A stretch of DNA of 64,000 nucleotides, from NCBI RefSeq assembly GCF_027587175.1, contig NZ_JAPCID010000005.1, forward strand, positions 62,001-126,000, in the 5' to 3' direction. The stretch's first letter is position 1, and the number at the start of each line of letters is the position of its first letter. The position numbers were made by a program, and so were the translations under genes. Source of the DNA: Solirubrobacter deserti. GTDB taxonomy: Bacteria; Actinomycetota; Thermoleophilia; Solirubrobacterales; Solirubrobacteraceae. Under the pieces are notes generated by a model that made no database searches, was not told where the DNA came from, and saw nothing but the letters and a program-made list of their open reading frames with translations. This document shows positions 9,101 through 16,920 of the stretch, one piece after another.

Positions 9101-12086
9101 AGAGCGGGCCGTCGCCGAGACCGCCGCGTACCTCTCCCGCCACGTGCCGGAGCTCACGCGCGTCACGGCATCGGACACGTGGACGGCGCTGCCGCTCGCC
9201 GGCGTCCGCCCGACGGTCACGCTCGACGAGACCGGCGTCCCGCACACGGGCACAGCACCCGACGACACGCGGCCGATCGACCTCCTCAAGGACATGCCGG
9301 ACGAGCTCGTGCCCGAGCTCGCCGTCTCGCTGAAGGCCTCCCCGGACCTGCGCCACGAGACGGCGCTGATCACGGGCGCGGCACCGAACTCGATCGGCGC
9401 CGAGCTCGCGAAGCGGCTGCTCCGCGGCGGCGCGAAGGTCGTCATCGCCACCAGCACGCTCACGCCCGAGCGGCGGCGCTTCTACCGCGAGCTGTACCGG
9501 ACGAGCGCCGGCCCGCGCGCCGAGCTGCACGTCGTGCCCGCGAACCTCGCCTCGTTCGCCGACGTCGACGCCCTCGCGGCCTGGCTGCGCCACCCGGGCG
9601 GCGGCCGCCGCGGCCGCGACGACCTCCGGGGCGAGCCGCTCACCCCGACGGCCCTCGCGCCCTTCCCCGCGCTCTCCGCCACCGCCGAGGCGGGCGGGGG
9701 CGGCGGCGCGTTCGAGACCGCGTTCCGCGTGCAGCTGCTCGGCGTCCAGCGCCTGATCGGCGCCGTCCGCCCGCGCACGGTCCTGCTGCCGCTCTCGCCC
9801 AACCACGGCGCGTTCGGCTCCGACGGCCCGTACGGCGAGACCAAGGCCGCGCTCGAAGTGCTGACGAGGCGCGCGCAGGCCGAGCCGTGGGGCGCGCACA
9901 CCACCTTCATCGCGCCGAAGATCGGCTGGGTCCGCGGCACCAACCTCATGCGCGGCAACGACGCGATCGCGCCGCTGGTGGAGGAGCGCCTGAACGTGCG
10001 CACGTTCGCCACCGACGAGATGGCGTGGCTGCTCACGGGCCTGCTGGTCACCAACCGCGCGGGCGCGATCGACCTGACCGGCGGCCTGGGCGCCATCGAC
10101 GACCTGCGCGGCGCGCTGCAGCCGCTCGCCGACGAGCTGCGCGACCGCTCGGCCCGCGCCGCCCGCGCCCACACGCTCCGCCGGACGCTGCACCCGCCCA
10201 CGCCCGCGGACCAGCTCGAAGCGCTGCCCAGCCCCGGCACCGACACCGCACCGCCCACGCCGGGCGAGGCGCCGCCGCACGACCTGCGCCCGCAGGACAT
10301 GGTCGTGATCGTCGGCACGGGTGAGCTCGGCCCGGGCGGGACCGGCCGCAGCCGCTTCGCCCTCGAGCTCGGAGAGATCGACTCGCCGGGCGTCGTCGCG
10401 GAGCTGGCGTGGCTGACCGGGCTCGTCGGCTACGAGCTCGAGCACTACCGCGGCCGCTGGATCGACACCGCCACCAAGGAAGAGGTGCGCGAGGAGGACC
10501 TGGCGGCGCGCTACGCCGACGCGGTCGCCGAGCGCATCGGCGTCCGCGCGCTGGAGTCCGACGGCACGATCGAGGCCGACGGCCACACCGTGCTCGCGCC
10601 GGTGACCCTGGAGCAGCCGGTCACGTTCACGGTCGACTCGGAGGCCGAGGCCCGCACCTACCCGAACGCGACCGTCCGCCGCGACGGCGACCGCTTCCTC
10701 GTCACGATCCGCGGCCAGATCCGCGTCCCGCGCATCGTCGCCCAGACGCGGCGCGTCGCGGGCCAACTGCCGACCGGCCTCGACCTCGCCCGCCTCGGCG
10801 TCCCGAACGACCTGATCGCGACCGCCGATCGCATGGCGCTCGTCAACCTCGCCGCCACGGTCGAGGCCTTCGCGGACGCGGGCCTCGAACCCCAGGAGCT
10901 GCTCGACCACGTCCACCCGGCGAACGTCGCCAACACGCAGGGCGCGGGCATGGGCGGGATGGCGTCGCTGCGCCGGCTGCTGCTCGACCACCTGCTCGAC
11001 CAGGAGCGCCAGAACGACCGCGTCCAGGAGTCGCTCGGCAACGTTGTCGCCGCGCACGCGGTGCAGACCTACCTCGGCTCCTACGGGCCGATGATCCACC
11101 CCGTCGGCGCGTGCGCCACCGCGGCCGTCAGCCTCGAGGTGGCCTACGACAAGATCACGAGCGGCAAGGCGCTCGCGGTGCTCGCCGGCGGCTTCGACGA
11201 CCTCACGCCCGAGGGCATGATCGGCTTCGCCGACATGGGCGCAACCGCCGCCTCGGACGAACTGGAGGCGATGGACCTCGAGCCGCGCGAGGCCTCCCGC
11301 GCCAACGACACGCGCCGCGCCGGCTTCGTCGAGGCGCAGGGTGGCGGCGCCCAGCTGGTCGTCCGCGGCGACGTCGCGCTCGCGCTCGGCCTGCCGGTGC
11401 GCGGCGTGCTGGCCTACGCGGGCTCGTTCGCCGACGGCCTGCACACGTCCATCCCCGCCGCGGGCCTCGGCGCGCTCGCGGCCGCGCAGCCGCTGAACGC
11501 CGCCCTCGTCCGCCACGGCCTCACCGCCGACGACCTCGGCGTCGTCTCCAAGCACGACACCTCGACGGACATGAACGACCCGAACGAGGCCGACCTCCAC
11601 GACCGCCTGCAGACGGCACTGCAACGCACTCCCGGCAATCCGCTGCTCGTCGTCTCCCAGAAGACGGTCACGGGCCACGCGAAGGGCGGCGCGGCGGCCT
11701 GGCAGCTGGACGGCGTCCTGCGCATGCTCGAGACCGGCCGCGTTCCGGGCAACCGCAACTTGGAGAGCGTCGATCCGCTGCTCGAGGGCAACCGGCACCT
11801 GGCGCTCGGCGATCGCCCGATCGATCTTGCCGTGCCGCTGCGGGCCGCGTTGATCGCGTCGCTCGGCTTCGGCCACGTCTCCGCGATCCTCGCCGTCGCG
11901 CACCCCGACACGTTCCACGCGGCGGTCCCGCAGGACCAGCGCGAGGACTACCTGCAGCGCGCGGGCCGCCGGCGTGCCGAGGGCGTCCGCCGGCGGCTCG
12001 AGATGCGCCTCGGCCGGCCGCCGCTCGTCCGTCGCCCGCGCGCGCTCGACCGCGACGCCGAAGCCGCGCTCCTGCTCGACCGATGA
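3129..12086 (+). CDS. fas: Bacterial type I fatty acid synthase
   Basis: A multifunctional cytosolic FAS-I of about 2,985 residues, near the ~3,070 of mycobacterial FAS-I and with the same domain order. Numbering below is from an upstream in-frame GTG at 3084. The order is acyltransferase (GHSQG, Ser160), FMN enoyl reductase (from about 417, ILAGMTPTTVDAG), MaoC-type hot-dog dehydratase (GGDRNPLHRSV, about 1300), malonyl/palmitoyl transferase (GHSVG, Ser1510), ACP (GVSSRRNQ, likely pantetheinylated Ser1763), ketoreductase (ITGAAPNSIGAEL, about 2095) and ketosynthase (GACATAAVS, Cys2677; later HDTSTD and TGHAKGG). GTG at 3129 is preferred because AAGGGG sits just upstream. The 9-kb frame is intact. 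It makes acyl-CoAs de novo; its phosphopantetheinyl transferase is the next gene, at an ATGA overlap. Confidence 0.97.
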   Translation: MSLIASPYTPVAAHGASAASLAARLAAGDVRAVVTFAGQGVDVLDELSTLVAQRPELLSGVELASDVLAEVARSDLGLASGAYRHGTDVAAWVMDPDGAPPLSYLRGAAVAYPLSLVAQALLWRAVFADALEPAVGSVLGFAGHSQGLLAAALVAEAPGGVIDDALLARHLRSAAVQGLAMSAAAVGRSPMAAVDGVTLERLEPLLTGEVSVALVNTRTRIVLAGPPTDLEAVRARLAACAADEAAARREGQLGGAPLRFEWTPLAVDVPFHSPALDDALAGFEPLGVGERWAPVLGADDLARAQFVDPVRWDRVAGEIRALGADWVLDFGPGTAVARMTAENLRGSGVRVLALASPEGRRVLTSPGAAPAGRDVTYADFAPGVVNGHLDTKYTRATGRPPVILAGMTPTTVDAGIVAAAANAGYMAELAGGGQPDRRTFDLRVEELAGLLEPGREVVFNTLLLDRHLWELHVSRDALLLGARRAGAPFAGLTVSAGIPDVDEAIALLDELAAVGMRVNAFKPGTAEQVRQLLAIADAAPHHTIAAHLEGGRAGGHHSWEDLEELLLETYHELRRRPNVLVCAGGGIGTPARAAELLHGTWALVHGVDAMPVDAVLIGTAAMACLEATASPQVKAALVAAGGSAEWVPRRGVDGGVTSARSNLNADIHLLDNAASRAGHLLESVAGDEAAVLARRSEIADALSRTAKPYFGELAEMTYGDVLARFRELCAIGRGRRYDDGEWGHPSWRARYEALLARFAARLAPEERGPVAAVVDEAVAARTLLHPADAQFFLEVCDRPGKPVPFVPVLDAEVRRWYMADGLWQAQDDRLGVDEVFVIPGPEAVAGIERVDEPVAELLARFEAEAVARVRSAPVARPRLADPGPAPEPLASLRADGVVGELLAVQCVVTEDGRTLPNPLWRLVAPGDAIDQLGDVITVRPADAPFESVVIEPAAGSRPAGASDEPARGEVVGTRAPGAGEPARGEVVVTAGALALRFAVRDGAVFEVEGEAARAAFAVSALDPGSSWSCPAELPRAYRAATGAAHDGVPLDLAWTLAWPAVCDLLATPELAARFHELVHATHAVEPGEAWPPRPGESGPCSAWLVELSDPAGAPTRLRCRARVESERGLVATVDAELAILGDAAATDVELRRHDFHNVELTLREAGDADFLAEQPWLELRDELRAGDVLHVRAETTLEVPRGGEPRWTATGTVARAGEEIGTITECSIRQPLVDQSTTRGTNPVAAVLDLLATPGPERHARPGALLATAEDVAPTSMEAFARVGGDRNPLHRSVLAARLAGLKRPIVHGAWTAARASAFVVDELCDGDAQRLREWRIGFLAPVPLGAVLDFEASRAAIVDGRRVLQVRVRANEVDVALGEAVLDAPPTALVFPGQGIQRTGLGAEGRARSRAARAVWTRADAHTRAALGFSLLEVVEDNPRELRLADGHVARHPEGVLFRTEFTQTALIALAAAQLEELRAEGALGAPHVAAGHSVGEFAALYALGAIELEAALTLVWHRGLAMQNHVPRAADGSSPYRLAVVKSTDGLGEDVEIVNLNAPDRQYAIVGTADAIAALGRAARVVPGIDIPFHSSVLRGAVDELRPHVAAAGIDASKLVGRWVPNVLARPLEPGDDVVELLAQQLASPVRWIECQQALAGLADRFLELAPPHAAVLTGLARMTVPGVTLLHAEHDRDLVLDRAEASAPVTDKPVDAGDALEFVLALQARVRLDQLDPSESVDELFQGVSSRRNQVLIDLGREFGLSGAEGVQRQTIGELVKTLREQGAGYRFPGPYLKEALATGLTRAGVQRTDLGLPPGLTDHVFARVALDTRPGPSARGGDLARLPAGPDLLDRARELTSADLKLPLARAAAPEVAAAPVAVANPALEDALLDSARTLADALGRPLPPPGEPLPDADPDQARLAILDAELGPERAQEIAPRFDARRHVRFTSAWASARWDLVTAYHDALAGRLDAAGLGAEIDRIAAHGGERAVAETAAYLSRHVPELTRVTASDTWTALPLAGVRPTVTLDETGVPHTGTAPDDTRPIDLLKDMPDELVPELAVSLKASPDLRHETALITGAAPNSIGAELAKRLLRGGAKVVIATSTLTPERRRFYRELYRTSAGPRAELHVVPANLASFADVDALAAWLRHPGGGRRGRDDLRGEPLTPTALAPFPALSATAEAGGGGGAFETAFRVQLLGVQRLIGAVRPRTVLLPLSPNHGAFGSDGPYGETKAALEVLTRRAQAEPWGAHTTFIAPKIGWVRGTNLMRGNDAIAPLVEERLNVRTFATDEMAWLLTGLLVTNRAGAIDLTGGLGAIDDLRGALQPLADELRDRSARAARAHTLRRTLHPPTPADQLEALPSPGTDTAPPTPGEAPPHDLRPQDMVVIVGTGELGPGGTGRSRFALELGEIDSPGVVAELAWLTGLVGYELEHYRGRWIDTATKEEVREEDLAARYADAVAERIGVRALESDGTIEADGHTVLAPVTLEQPVTFTVDSEAEARTYPNATVRRDGDRFLVTIRGQIRVPRIVAQTRRVAGQLPTGLDLARLGVPNDLIATADRMALVNLAATVEAFADAGLEPQELLDHVHPANVANTQGAGMGGMASLRRLLLDHLLDQERQNDRVQESLGNVVAAHAVQTYLGSYGPMIHPVGACATAAVSLEVAYDKITSGKALAVLAGGFDDLTPEGMIGFADMGATAASDELEAMDLEPREASRANDTRRAGFVEAQGGGAQLVVRGDVALALGLPVRGVLAYAGSFADGLHTSIPAAGLGALAAAQPLNAALVRHGLTADDLGVVSKHDTSTDMNDPNEADLHDRLQTALQRTPGNPLLVVSQKTVTGHAKGGAAAWQLDGVLRMLETGRVPGNRNLESVDPLLEGNRHLALGDRPIDLAVPLRAALIASLGFGHVSAILAVAHPDTFHAAVPQDQREDYLQRAGRRRAEGVRRRLEMRLGRPPLVRRPRALDRDAEAALLLDR

Positions 12087-12454
12087 CGGTCGGCGTCGAC
12101 CTCGTCCACGTCCCGGGCTTCGCGCAGCAGCTCGAGGACACGGCGTCCGGCTTCGTCGACCACACCTTCACGCCGCGCGAGCGCCGCTCGCGCGAGCCGC
12201 ACCGGCTGGCCGCCCGCTTCGCCGCCAAGGAAGCGTTCCTGAAGGCGTGGTCGGGCTCGCGGGCGCATCAGCCGCCGCTGCTCGGCAGCGTCGACCTGCG
12301 CGAGATCGAAGTGGTCGACGACGGCTACGGCCGTCCCGCGCTCGCCCTGCACGGCACGCTCGCGCAGACCGTCGGCCCGTGCAGCACGAGCCTCAGCCTG
12401 AGCCACGACGGCGACGCCGCGATCGCCGTCGTGCTGTTTCAGTCCGGCACGTAG
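12083..12454 (+). CDS. acpS: Holo-[acyl-carrier-protein] synthase
   Basis: A 123-residue 4'-phosphopantetheinyl transferase that moves the arm of CoA to the ACP serine of the FAS. It begins MTVGVDLVHVPGF (the Mg-binding GxDxV motif) and has RFAAKEAFLKAW, the WxxKEA-like second motif, followed by a SLSLSHDGDAA segment. Fungal FAS carries this domain in cis; bacterial FAS-I systems use a separate gene directly after fas. Here the ATG overlaps the fas stop (ATGA), so translation is probably coupled. Confidence 0.93.
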   Translation: MTVGVDLVHVPGFAQQLEDTASGFVDHTFTPRERRSREPHRLAARFAAKEAFLKAWSGSRAHQPPLLGSVDLREIEVVDDGYGRPALALHGTLAQTVGPCSTSLSLSHDGDAAIAVVLFQSGT

Positions 12455-12759
12455 TGACGCTTGTGGTCGGCCGGGTCGACCCAGACGCGCATGACCCGAT
12501 CCGAGCCCGGGTCGATGAAGCGCTCCTTGGTCGGCACCCAGGTCGGCTGCGCGGCGTCCGCCTCGCCGTGGCGACGGCCCCACCGCCGCTTGCGCGCCGC
12601 GGCCTCCGAGGGGAGCGGCGGCAGATCGGCCAGCGCTTCCGTGAGCGCGCCGCCGAACGTGAGGTCCAGCCGCCGGTCGAGCTCTGACGCGTCCAGCCGG
12701 TCCGCCGCGTAGTGGCGGCCGAGGACGGTCGCGACGCGGTCCTGCTCAGGCGTCGGCAC
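12439..12759 (-). CDS. DUF1707 domain protein
   Basis: A 106-residue protein. Residues 1-50 form the DUF1707 motif seen in actinobacterial regulators and membrane proteins (RVATVLGRHYAADRLDASELDRRLDLTF). The C-terminal half is basic then Trp/Asp-rich (MRVWVDPADHKRHYVPD), with no membrane segment. Its 3' end overlaps the convergent acpS by 16 bp, and its start overlaps the upstream ybjQ-like gene by 14 bp, so those two are cotranscribed. Function unknown. Confidence 0.75.
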   Translation of the reverse strand: MPTPEQDRVATVLGRHYAADRLDASELDRRLDLTFGGALTEALADLPPLPSEAAARKRRWGRRHGEADAAQPTWVPTKERFIDPGSDRVMRVWVDPADHKRHYVPD

Positions 12760-13090
12760 GCTCGACCACGACCGCCGTCCCGTAGGCGACGACTTCCGTG
12801 AGCCCGTTGCCCATCTCCGACGAGTCGAAGCGCATCGCGACGATCCCGGTCGCGCCGAGCAGCTTCGCGTTGGCGACGAGCCGGTCGACCGCGTGCCGGC
12901 GAGCGTCCTCGAGCAGGTCCGTGTACTGCGTGACCTCGCCGCGCTTGAGCGACTTGAAGCCCGCGGCGACGTTCCGGGTCAGCCCCATGCTGCGCACGAC
13001 CAGTCCGAAGGTGACGCCGAGGTTCTCGACGATCCGGAAGCCGGGCAGCTCCATCGCGGTGGTGATCGGCAGCTCGACGGAGAGGCTCAT
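12746..13090 (-). CDS. YbjQ/UPF0145 family protein
   Basis: About 114 residues from the ATG at 13090, which begins MSLSVELPITTAMELPG; a further in-frame ATG lies 39 bp upstream. The GFRIVENLGVTFGLVVRS segment, the long helix with DARRHAVDRLVANAKLLGATGIVAMRFD and the closing VVAYGTAVVVE strand are diagnostic of the YbjQ family, small soluble pentamers annotated as putative heavy-metal binding. The physiological role is not established. It forms an operon with the DUF1707 gene. Confidence 0.85.
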   Translation of the reverse strand: MSLSVELPITTAMELPGFRIVENLGVTFGLVVRSMGLTRNVAAGFKSLKRGEVTQYTDLLEDARRHAVDRLVANAKLLGATGIVAMRFDSSEMGNGLTEVVAYGTAVVVERADA

Positions 13091-13109
13091 TGGTTGCGAG
13101 CCTATCGGG

Positions 13110-13865
13110 ATGAGCTTCGACGAGGACATCGCGCTCGACGCGGACGGGAACGGGGTGATCGCCGCGGGCTGGGAGACCGCGCGCGGTCCACACGGCGGCT
13201 ACGTGATGGCGCTGCTCGCGCACGCCATGGAGCGCGCGGCCGGCCGCCAACCGCGTTCGCTGACCGTGCACTTCCTGCGTCCGCCCGCGGTCGGGCCGGT
13301 GCACGCGAGCGCGACGGTGGAACGCGCCGGACGGGGCATGAGCACCGTCACCGGCCGGCTCGAACAGGACGGCAAGCCGGTCGCGCTCGGCCTCGGTGCG
13401 TTCGCCGACGCCTATGGCGGGCCCGAGGTGGGCGAGGTGCCGATGCCCGACGTCCCGCCGCCGTCGCCCGACCAGCCGCCGTTGCCCGGGGCGCCGCCGT
13501 TCACGGACCAGCTGATCTTCCAGCCGCGCTTCGGCGCCGCGCCGTTCAGCGGCGCGGACACGTCGGTCGTCGGCGGTTGGATCGGCTTCACCGGCGGACG
13601 CCCCCTGGACGGTCCGGCCATGTGCGTGATGGCCGACGGCTTCTACCCCGCGATCTGGCCGCGACTCACCGAACTGCATCCCGCGCCGACGATCGACCTC
13701 ACGGTGCACTTCCGCGCGCCGCTGCCCTACACGGGCCCGCTGCTCGCGCGCTTCAGCTCCAAGCTCGCCCGCGACGGCTACTTCGAGGAGGATGGCGAGC
13801 TGTGGACGGCGGACGGCACGTTGGTCGCGCAGTCACGCCAGCTCGCGTTGTTGCTGGCGGCGTGA
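13110..13865 (+). CDS. TesB-like acyl-CoA thioesterase family protein
   Basis: A 251-residue double hot-dog protein starting at ATG 13110 (MSFDEDIALDADG), only 19 bp from the divergent ybjQ-like start; the open frame extends upstream into that gene but is not supported. GPHGGYVMALLAHAME followed by SLTVHFLRPPAVGPV is the N-terminal hot-dog of actinobacterial TesB-like thioesterases. The second is at FYPAIWPRL...TIDLTVHFRAPLP. It probably hydrolyses acyl-CoA; the substrate is unknown. The nearby FAS-I makes a lipid role plausible. Confidence 0.8.
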   Translation: MSFDEDIALDADGNGVIAAGWETARGPHGGYVMALLAHAMERAAGRQPRSLTVHFLRPPAVGPVHASATVERAGRGMSTVTGRLEQDGKPVALGLGAFADAYGGPEVGEVPMPDVPPPSPDQPPLPGAPPFTDQLIFQPRFGAAPFSGADTSVVGGWIGFTGGRPLDGPAMCVMADGFYPAIWPRLTELHPAPTIDLTVHFRAPLPYTGPLLARFSSKLARDGYFEEDGELWTADGTLVAQSRQLALLLAA

Positions 13866-13871
13866 ACTTCT

Positions 13872-13897
13872 CGCCCTACAAGTCCCCTAGTAGGGCG
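13872..13897. repeat. Inverted repeat CGCCCTA-12 nt-TAGGGCG before the sigma-factor gene
   Basis: A perfect 7-bp inverted repeat with a 12-nt loop in the 35 bp between the thioesterase stop and the sigma-factor ATG, ending 3 nt before that start. It could be a terminator for the thioesterase mRNA, or a hairpin over the ribosome-binding region of the sigma gene. There is no U-run, so an operator or translational-control role is as likely. Confidence 0.4.
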
Positions 13898-13900
13898 TAG

Positions 13901-14437
13901 ATGGCTCTGACACTCGACACCGATCCGGCAGCGGTGGACGCCGCCGACCTCGCGGGTCCGCCGCAGCGCTTCCACGCCGTGGTGGACCGGCACTTCGACG
14001 CGGTCGCCGCCTTCCTGGCCCGCCGCGTCGGCCCGGACACGGCGCAGGACCTCACGCAGGAGGTCTTCGTGACCGCGTTCCGCAAGCGCGCGAAGTTCAA
14101 GGCCGAGTACGGCAGCGCGCGCCCGTGGCTGTTCGGCATCGCCAACAAGGCCGTGGCGAGCCACCGCCGTGAGGAGCGCCGCCAGCTCGAGCTGCTGCAG
14201 CGCGCCGTGGCGCTCCCCGAGCCGGTCCTCGCCCCGGCCGACGGCTTGGACCCGGAGCTCTACGCCGGGCTCACGGCGCTCGCGCGCCGTGACCGCGACG
14301 CGCTCCTGCTGCACGCCTGGGGCGAGCTCTCCTACGACGAGATCGCCCACGCCCTCGACGTGCCCGTCGGCACCGTCCGCTCGCGCATCCACCGCGCCCG
14401 CCGTCAACTCACCGCCCACCTCGGAGGCGCCCGATGA
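13901..14437 (+). CDS. ECF-type RNA polymerase sigma factor
   Basis: A 178-residue ECF sigma factor. Region 2 is at residues 27-90 (FHAVVDRHFDAVAAFLARRV, then DLTQEVFVTAFRKRAKF and the promoter-melting segment SARPWLFGIANKAVASHRR). Region 4 is at 120-172, with the HTH LSYDEIAHALDVPVGTVRSR. The stop overlaps the start of the membrane protein gene at 14434 (ATGA), the usual arrangement for an ECF sigma factor and a membrane partner. No recognisable ECF promoter motif was identified upstream. Confidence 0.93.
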   Translation: MALTLDTDPAAVDAADLAGPPQRFHAVVDRHFDAVAAFLARRVGPDTAQDLTQEVFVTAFRKRAKFKAEYGSARPWLFGIANKAVASHRREERRQLELLQRAVALPEPVLAPADGLDPELYAGLTALARRDRDALLLHAWGELSYDEIAHALDVPVGTVRSRIHRARRQLTAHLGGAR

Positions 14438-15330
14438 TCGACACCATGACCGACGAGCAGCTCGCCGAGACCCGCGCGCGCACGCACGAGCGCATCAACG
14501 ACGAGATCGTCGCGCCGCCGTCGAGGCGTCGTCGCCGGCTGCCCGCGCTCGGCCTGACCGCCGCCGTGGCGGGGGCCGCGGCCGTCGCCGCCGTCGCGCT
14601 CGCGCCGACGAGCGTCCCGACGGCCACCCGGCCGGAGGTCGCGACCGCCGCGACCGTGCTGCGCGGCCTCGAACCCCAGCCGCTCCCGAAGCTCGGGCCG
14701 GGTGAGTTCTACGCCGTCCGGGTCGTCCAGCGCCAGGCCGAGAACCCGGCCGAGGCGCTCGACTCGCGCTACTGGACGGACGCGAACGGCAAGGTGTTCG
14801 AGCGGGTGCTCTATCAGGGCGACGTCAAGCGCGAGGGCGTGCTCGGCCAGGTCGACGCACGGAACGGCGTGCTAACCCCGGCCGGCGAGGGCTCGTACCC
14901 GAGGCTCCCGGAGGACGTGAAGGACGTGCCCGAGGATCTCCGCCGGATGGCGCGGACGTTCGGCCTCGAGCGCGACAAGGACGCCGAGCCGACCACGCGC
15001 AGCTACGTCCTGGCCGCCTCGGAGCTGGTGTTCGATCCCCGCGGGACCTCGCCCGAGGTGCTCCGCGCCGTGTGGGAGGTCCTGTCCGGGCTGCCGGGGA
15101 TGAAGCTCGTCGGCGACGTCAAGGACCCGCTGGGCCGGCCCGGCAAGGCCGTCGAAGCCGACGGCGACCCGGTCAACCACGAGGGCGTCGGCGTCCGGCT
15201 GATCGTCAACCCCGACTCCGGCCGGCCGCTCGCCTTCATTCACTACCGCCGCAAGGACGGGGTCGTCAAGCCGTGGCTGGAGACGTTCCGCACCGAGGGC
15301 GTCACCAAGGACGCCGACACCCTGCCCTAA
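14434..15330 (+). CDS. CU044_5270-family membrane protein, putative partner of the ECF sigma factor
   Basis: A 298-residue protein with a short cytoplasmic N-terminus (MTDEQLAETRARTHERIND), a basic stretch (RRRRR), one membrane segment (about residues 36-56, Ala/Val-rich) and a large outside domain. The layout and the coupling to an ECF sigma gene match the CU044_5270 family, found next to actinobacterial sigma factors. The N-terminus lacks the HxxxCxxC of zinc anti-sigma factors. A sigma-regulating role is therefore inferred from context only. Confidence 0.75.
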   Translation: MIDTMTDEQLAETRARTHERINDEIVAPPSRRRRRLPALGLTAAVAGAAAVAAVALAPTSVPTATRPEVATAATVLRGLEPQPLPKLGPGEFYAVRVVQRQAENPAEALDSRYWTDANGKVFERVLYQGDVKREGVLGQVDARNGVLTPAGEGSYPRLPEDVKDVPEDLRRMARTFGLERDKDAEPTTRSYVLAASELVFDPRGTSPEVLRAVWEVLSGLPGMKLVGDVKDPLGRPGKAVEADGDPVNHEGVGVRLIVNPDSGRPLAFIHYRRKDGVVKPWLETFRTEGVTKDADTLP

Positions 15331-16085
15331 CCCCAGGTGCGCTTGGGGGCGTCCGCCTCGAAGCGCCACAGCGCGATTCCCGCGAAGGCGGCGGTGAACG
15401 CGGCGAGCACGGCCAGCGGGCCGAGCACGTCGGTCACTCCGCCGCCTTCCAGGATCGCGGTCTGGTAGCCCTCCATCGCCCAGTAGACGGGCGAGACGGG
15501 CGCGACCGGCTGCACCCACTCAGGCAGCGAGTCGACGGGCACGAAGCCGCCGCCGAGCCCGCCCAGCGCCATCGCCCCGAGGTTGGTCACGGCGTTGACC
15601 TGTTGGATGGTCGAGAGCGCGGCGGCGGCCGCGAGCCCGGCGACCAGGACGAGCAGCGCGAACAGCGCGGCGATCACCACGACGGCCAGCCACGAGCCGC
15701 TCACCTCCAGGTCCAGGAACAGCACCCCGAAGCCGAACAGCACGACGTGCTGGGCGGCGACGAGCAGGCCCGGCACGGCGAGCTTGCCCGCGAGCAGACG
15801 GCGGCCGGAAAGGCCCGCGGCGCGCAGCCGCGGCCAGGTGCGCCAGCCGTGCTCGCGGAAGATCGCGAAGCCCACGACCGCGATCCCGAACGACGCGAAC
15901 ACGCACGCCATGCCCGGCACGGTCTGCGCGGAGCCGGGCGCGCCGGCGAAGCCGTTGCTGGCGAGCGTGGACCGCATCGCATCGCTGAGCAGCGTCATCA
16001 GCACCAGCGGCATGCCGACGAGCACCGCCGCGGGCACGGGGTCGTGGCGCAGCAGGCGCAGCTCGTTGCGGATCACGAGGGCCAC
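15327..16085 (-). CDS. ABC-2 type exporter permease
   Basis: A 252-residue membrane protein with about six hydrophobic segments, starting GTG (MALVIRNELRLLRHDP). The NELRLLRHD amphipathic start, the central long membrane helices and the FVPVDSLPEWVQPVAPVSPVYW loop before the last helices are typical of ABC-2 permeases. It is the last gene of the siderophore operon, 49 bp after its ATPase, so export of the finished siderophore is the most likely job. Its stop overlaps the convergent gene's stop at 15327-15330. Confidence 0.85.
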   Translation of the reverse strand: MALVIRNELRLLRHDPVPAAVLVGMPLVLMTLLSDAMRSTLASNGFAGAPGSAQTVPGMACVFASFGIAVVGFAIFREHGWRTWPRLRAAGLSGRRLLAGKLAVPGLLVAAQHVVLFGFGVLFLDLEVSGSWLAVVVIAALFALLVLVAGLAAAAALSTIQQVNAVTNLGAMALGGLGGGFVPVDSLPEWVQPVAPVSPVYWAMEGYQTAILEGGGVTDVLGPLAVLAAFTAAFAGIALWRFEADAPKRTWG

Positions 16086-16134
16086 CCCGGCCGGGCGGCG
16101 AGGTCGCGGGCGCGGGACGGGGGCGGCGCGGCCC

Positions 16135-16920
16135 TCACTCCGCCGACCTCCGGCCCGTGAGCGCGAGGTAGGCGGCTTCCAGCGACGGCCGGATCACCTC
16201 GGCACGGACGACGTCGTCGCCGAGTCCGTGCAGCGACGTGCCCGCGCGGCGCACGGTGCGTCCGTCCGTGTAGGTGATCTCCACGACCGACTCGGCGTGG
16301 GCCGCGACCAGCTCGGAGACCGACCCGGTGGCGATGATCCGGCCCGCCTCGAGCAGCGCCACGCCCGCGTCGAGCTCCTCGACCTCGGGCAGGTAGTGCG
16401 TCGTGTAGACGACCGCGGCGCCGTCGCTCGCCAGCTCGAGCACCGCGCGCAGGATGGCGCTGCGCGTCTGCGTGTCCGCGCCCGCCGTCGGCTCGTCGAG
16501 CAGCACCAGCCGCGGCCGGTGGACGACCGCGAGCGCCGTGTGCAGGCGCCGCTGCTCGCCGCCGCTCAACGTGCCGGCCGCGCGGTCGGCCAGCTCGGTG
16601 AGGACGAACGGCGCCAGCAGCCGCTCCGCCCGCCGCCGCGACACGCCGTGGAGCTCCGCGAACGCCCACAGGTTCTCGCGCACGGTCAGCGACGGGTAGA
16701 TGCCGATGTCCTGCGGTGCCAGCCCGGGGCGACCGCGCACGGACACGCTTCCCGCGTCGGCCTTCAGCAGCCCCGCCGCGATCGAGACGAGCGTCGACTT
16801 GCCCGCGCCGTTGGGGCCGAGCAACGCGACGACCTCGCCGGCTCCGACCTCGAAGTCCACGCCGTCCAGCGCGGTCCGCTCGCCGTAGCGCTTGACCACG
16901 CCGGCGAGCGCGAGGCTCAC
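16135..16920 (-). CDS. ABC transporter ATP-binding protein (ABC-2 export type)
   Basis: A 261-residue ATPase starting at GTG 16920, which overlaps the upstream acyltransferase stop. It shows Walker A GPNGAGKST (about residue 37), signature LSGGEQRRL, Walker B LVLLDEPTAG and the switch His in YTTHYLPEVEEL. The C-terminal tail (VVEITYTDGRTVRRAG) is the usual extension of drug- and lipid-export ATPases of the ABC-2 class. It pairs with the permease downstream and likely powers siderophore secretion. Confidence 0.92.
   Translation of the reverse strand: MSLALAGVVKRYGERTALDGVDFEVGAGEVVALLGPNGAGKSTLVSIAAGLLKADAGSVSVRGRPGLAPQDIGIYPSLTVRENLWAFAELHGVSRRRAERLLAPFVLTELADRAAGTLSGGEQRRLHTALAVVHRPRLVLLDEPTAGADTQTRSAILRAVLELASDGAAVVYTTHYLPEVEELDAGVALLEAGRIIATGSVSELVAAHAESVVEITYTDGRTVRRAGTSLHGLGDDVVRAEVIRPSLEAAYLALTGRRSAE

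Noticed and set aside
3441-11918. 2,825-residue open frame on the minus strand opposite fas
   Set aside because: It is an antisense shadow caused by high GC in the third codon position. The plus-strand protein has every FAS domain and motif; the minus-strand translation is Arg/Ala-rich with no recognisable domain.
12798-13109. N-terminal extension of the thioesterase frame
   Set aside because: The extension overlaps the divergent YbjQ gene and has no domain similarity. Homology to TesB-like proteins starts at ATG 13110.
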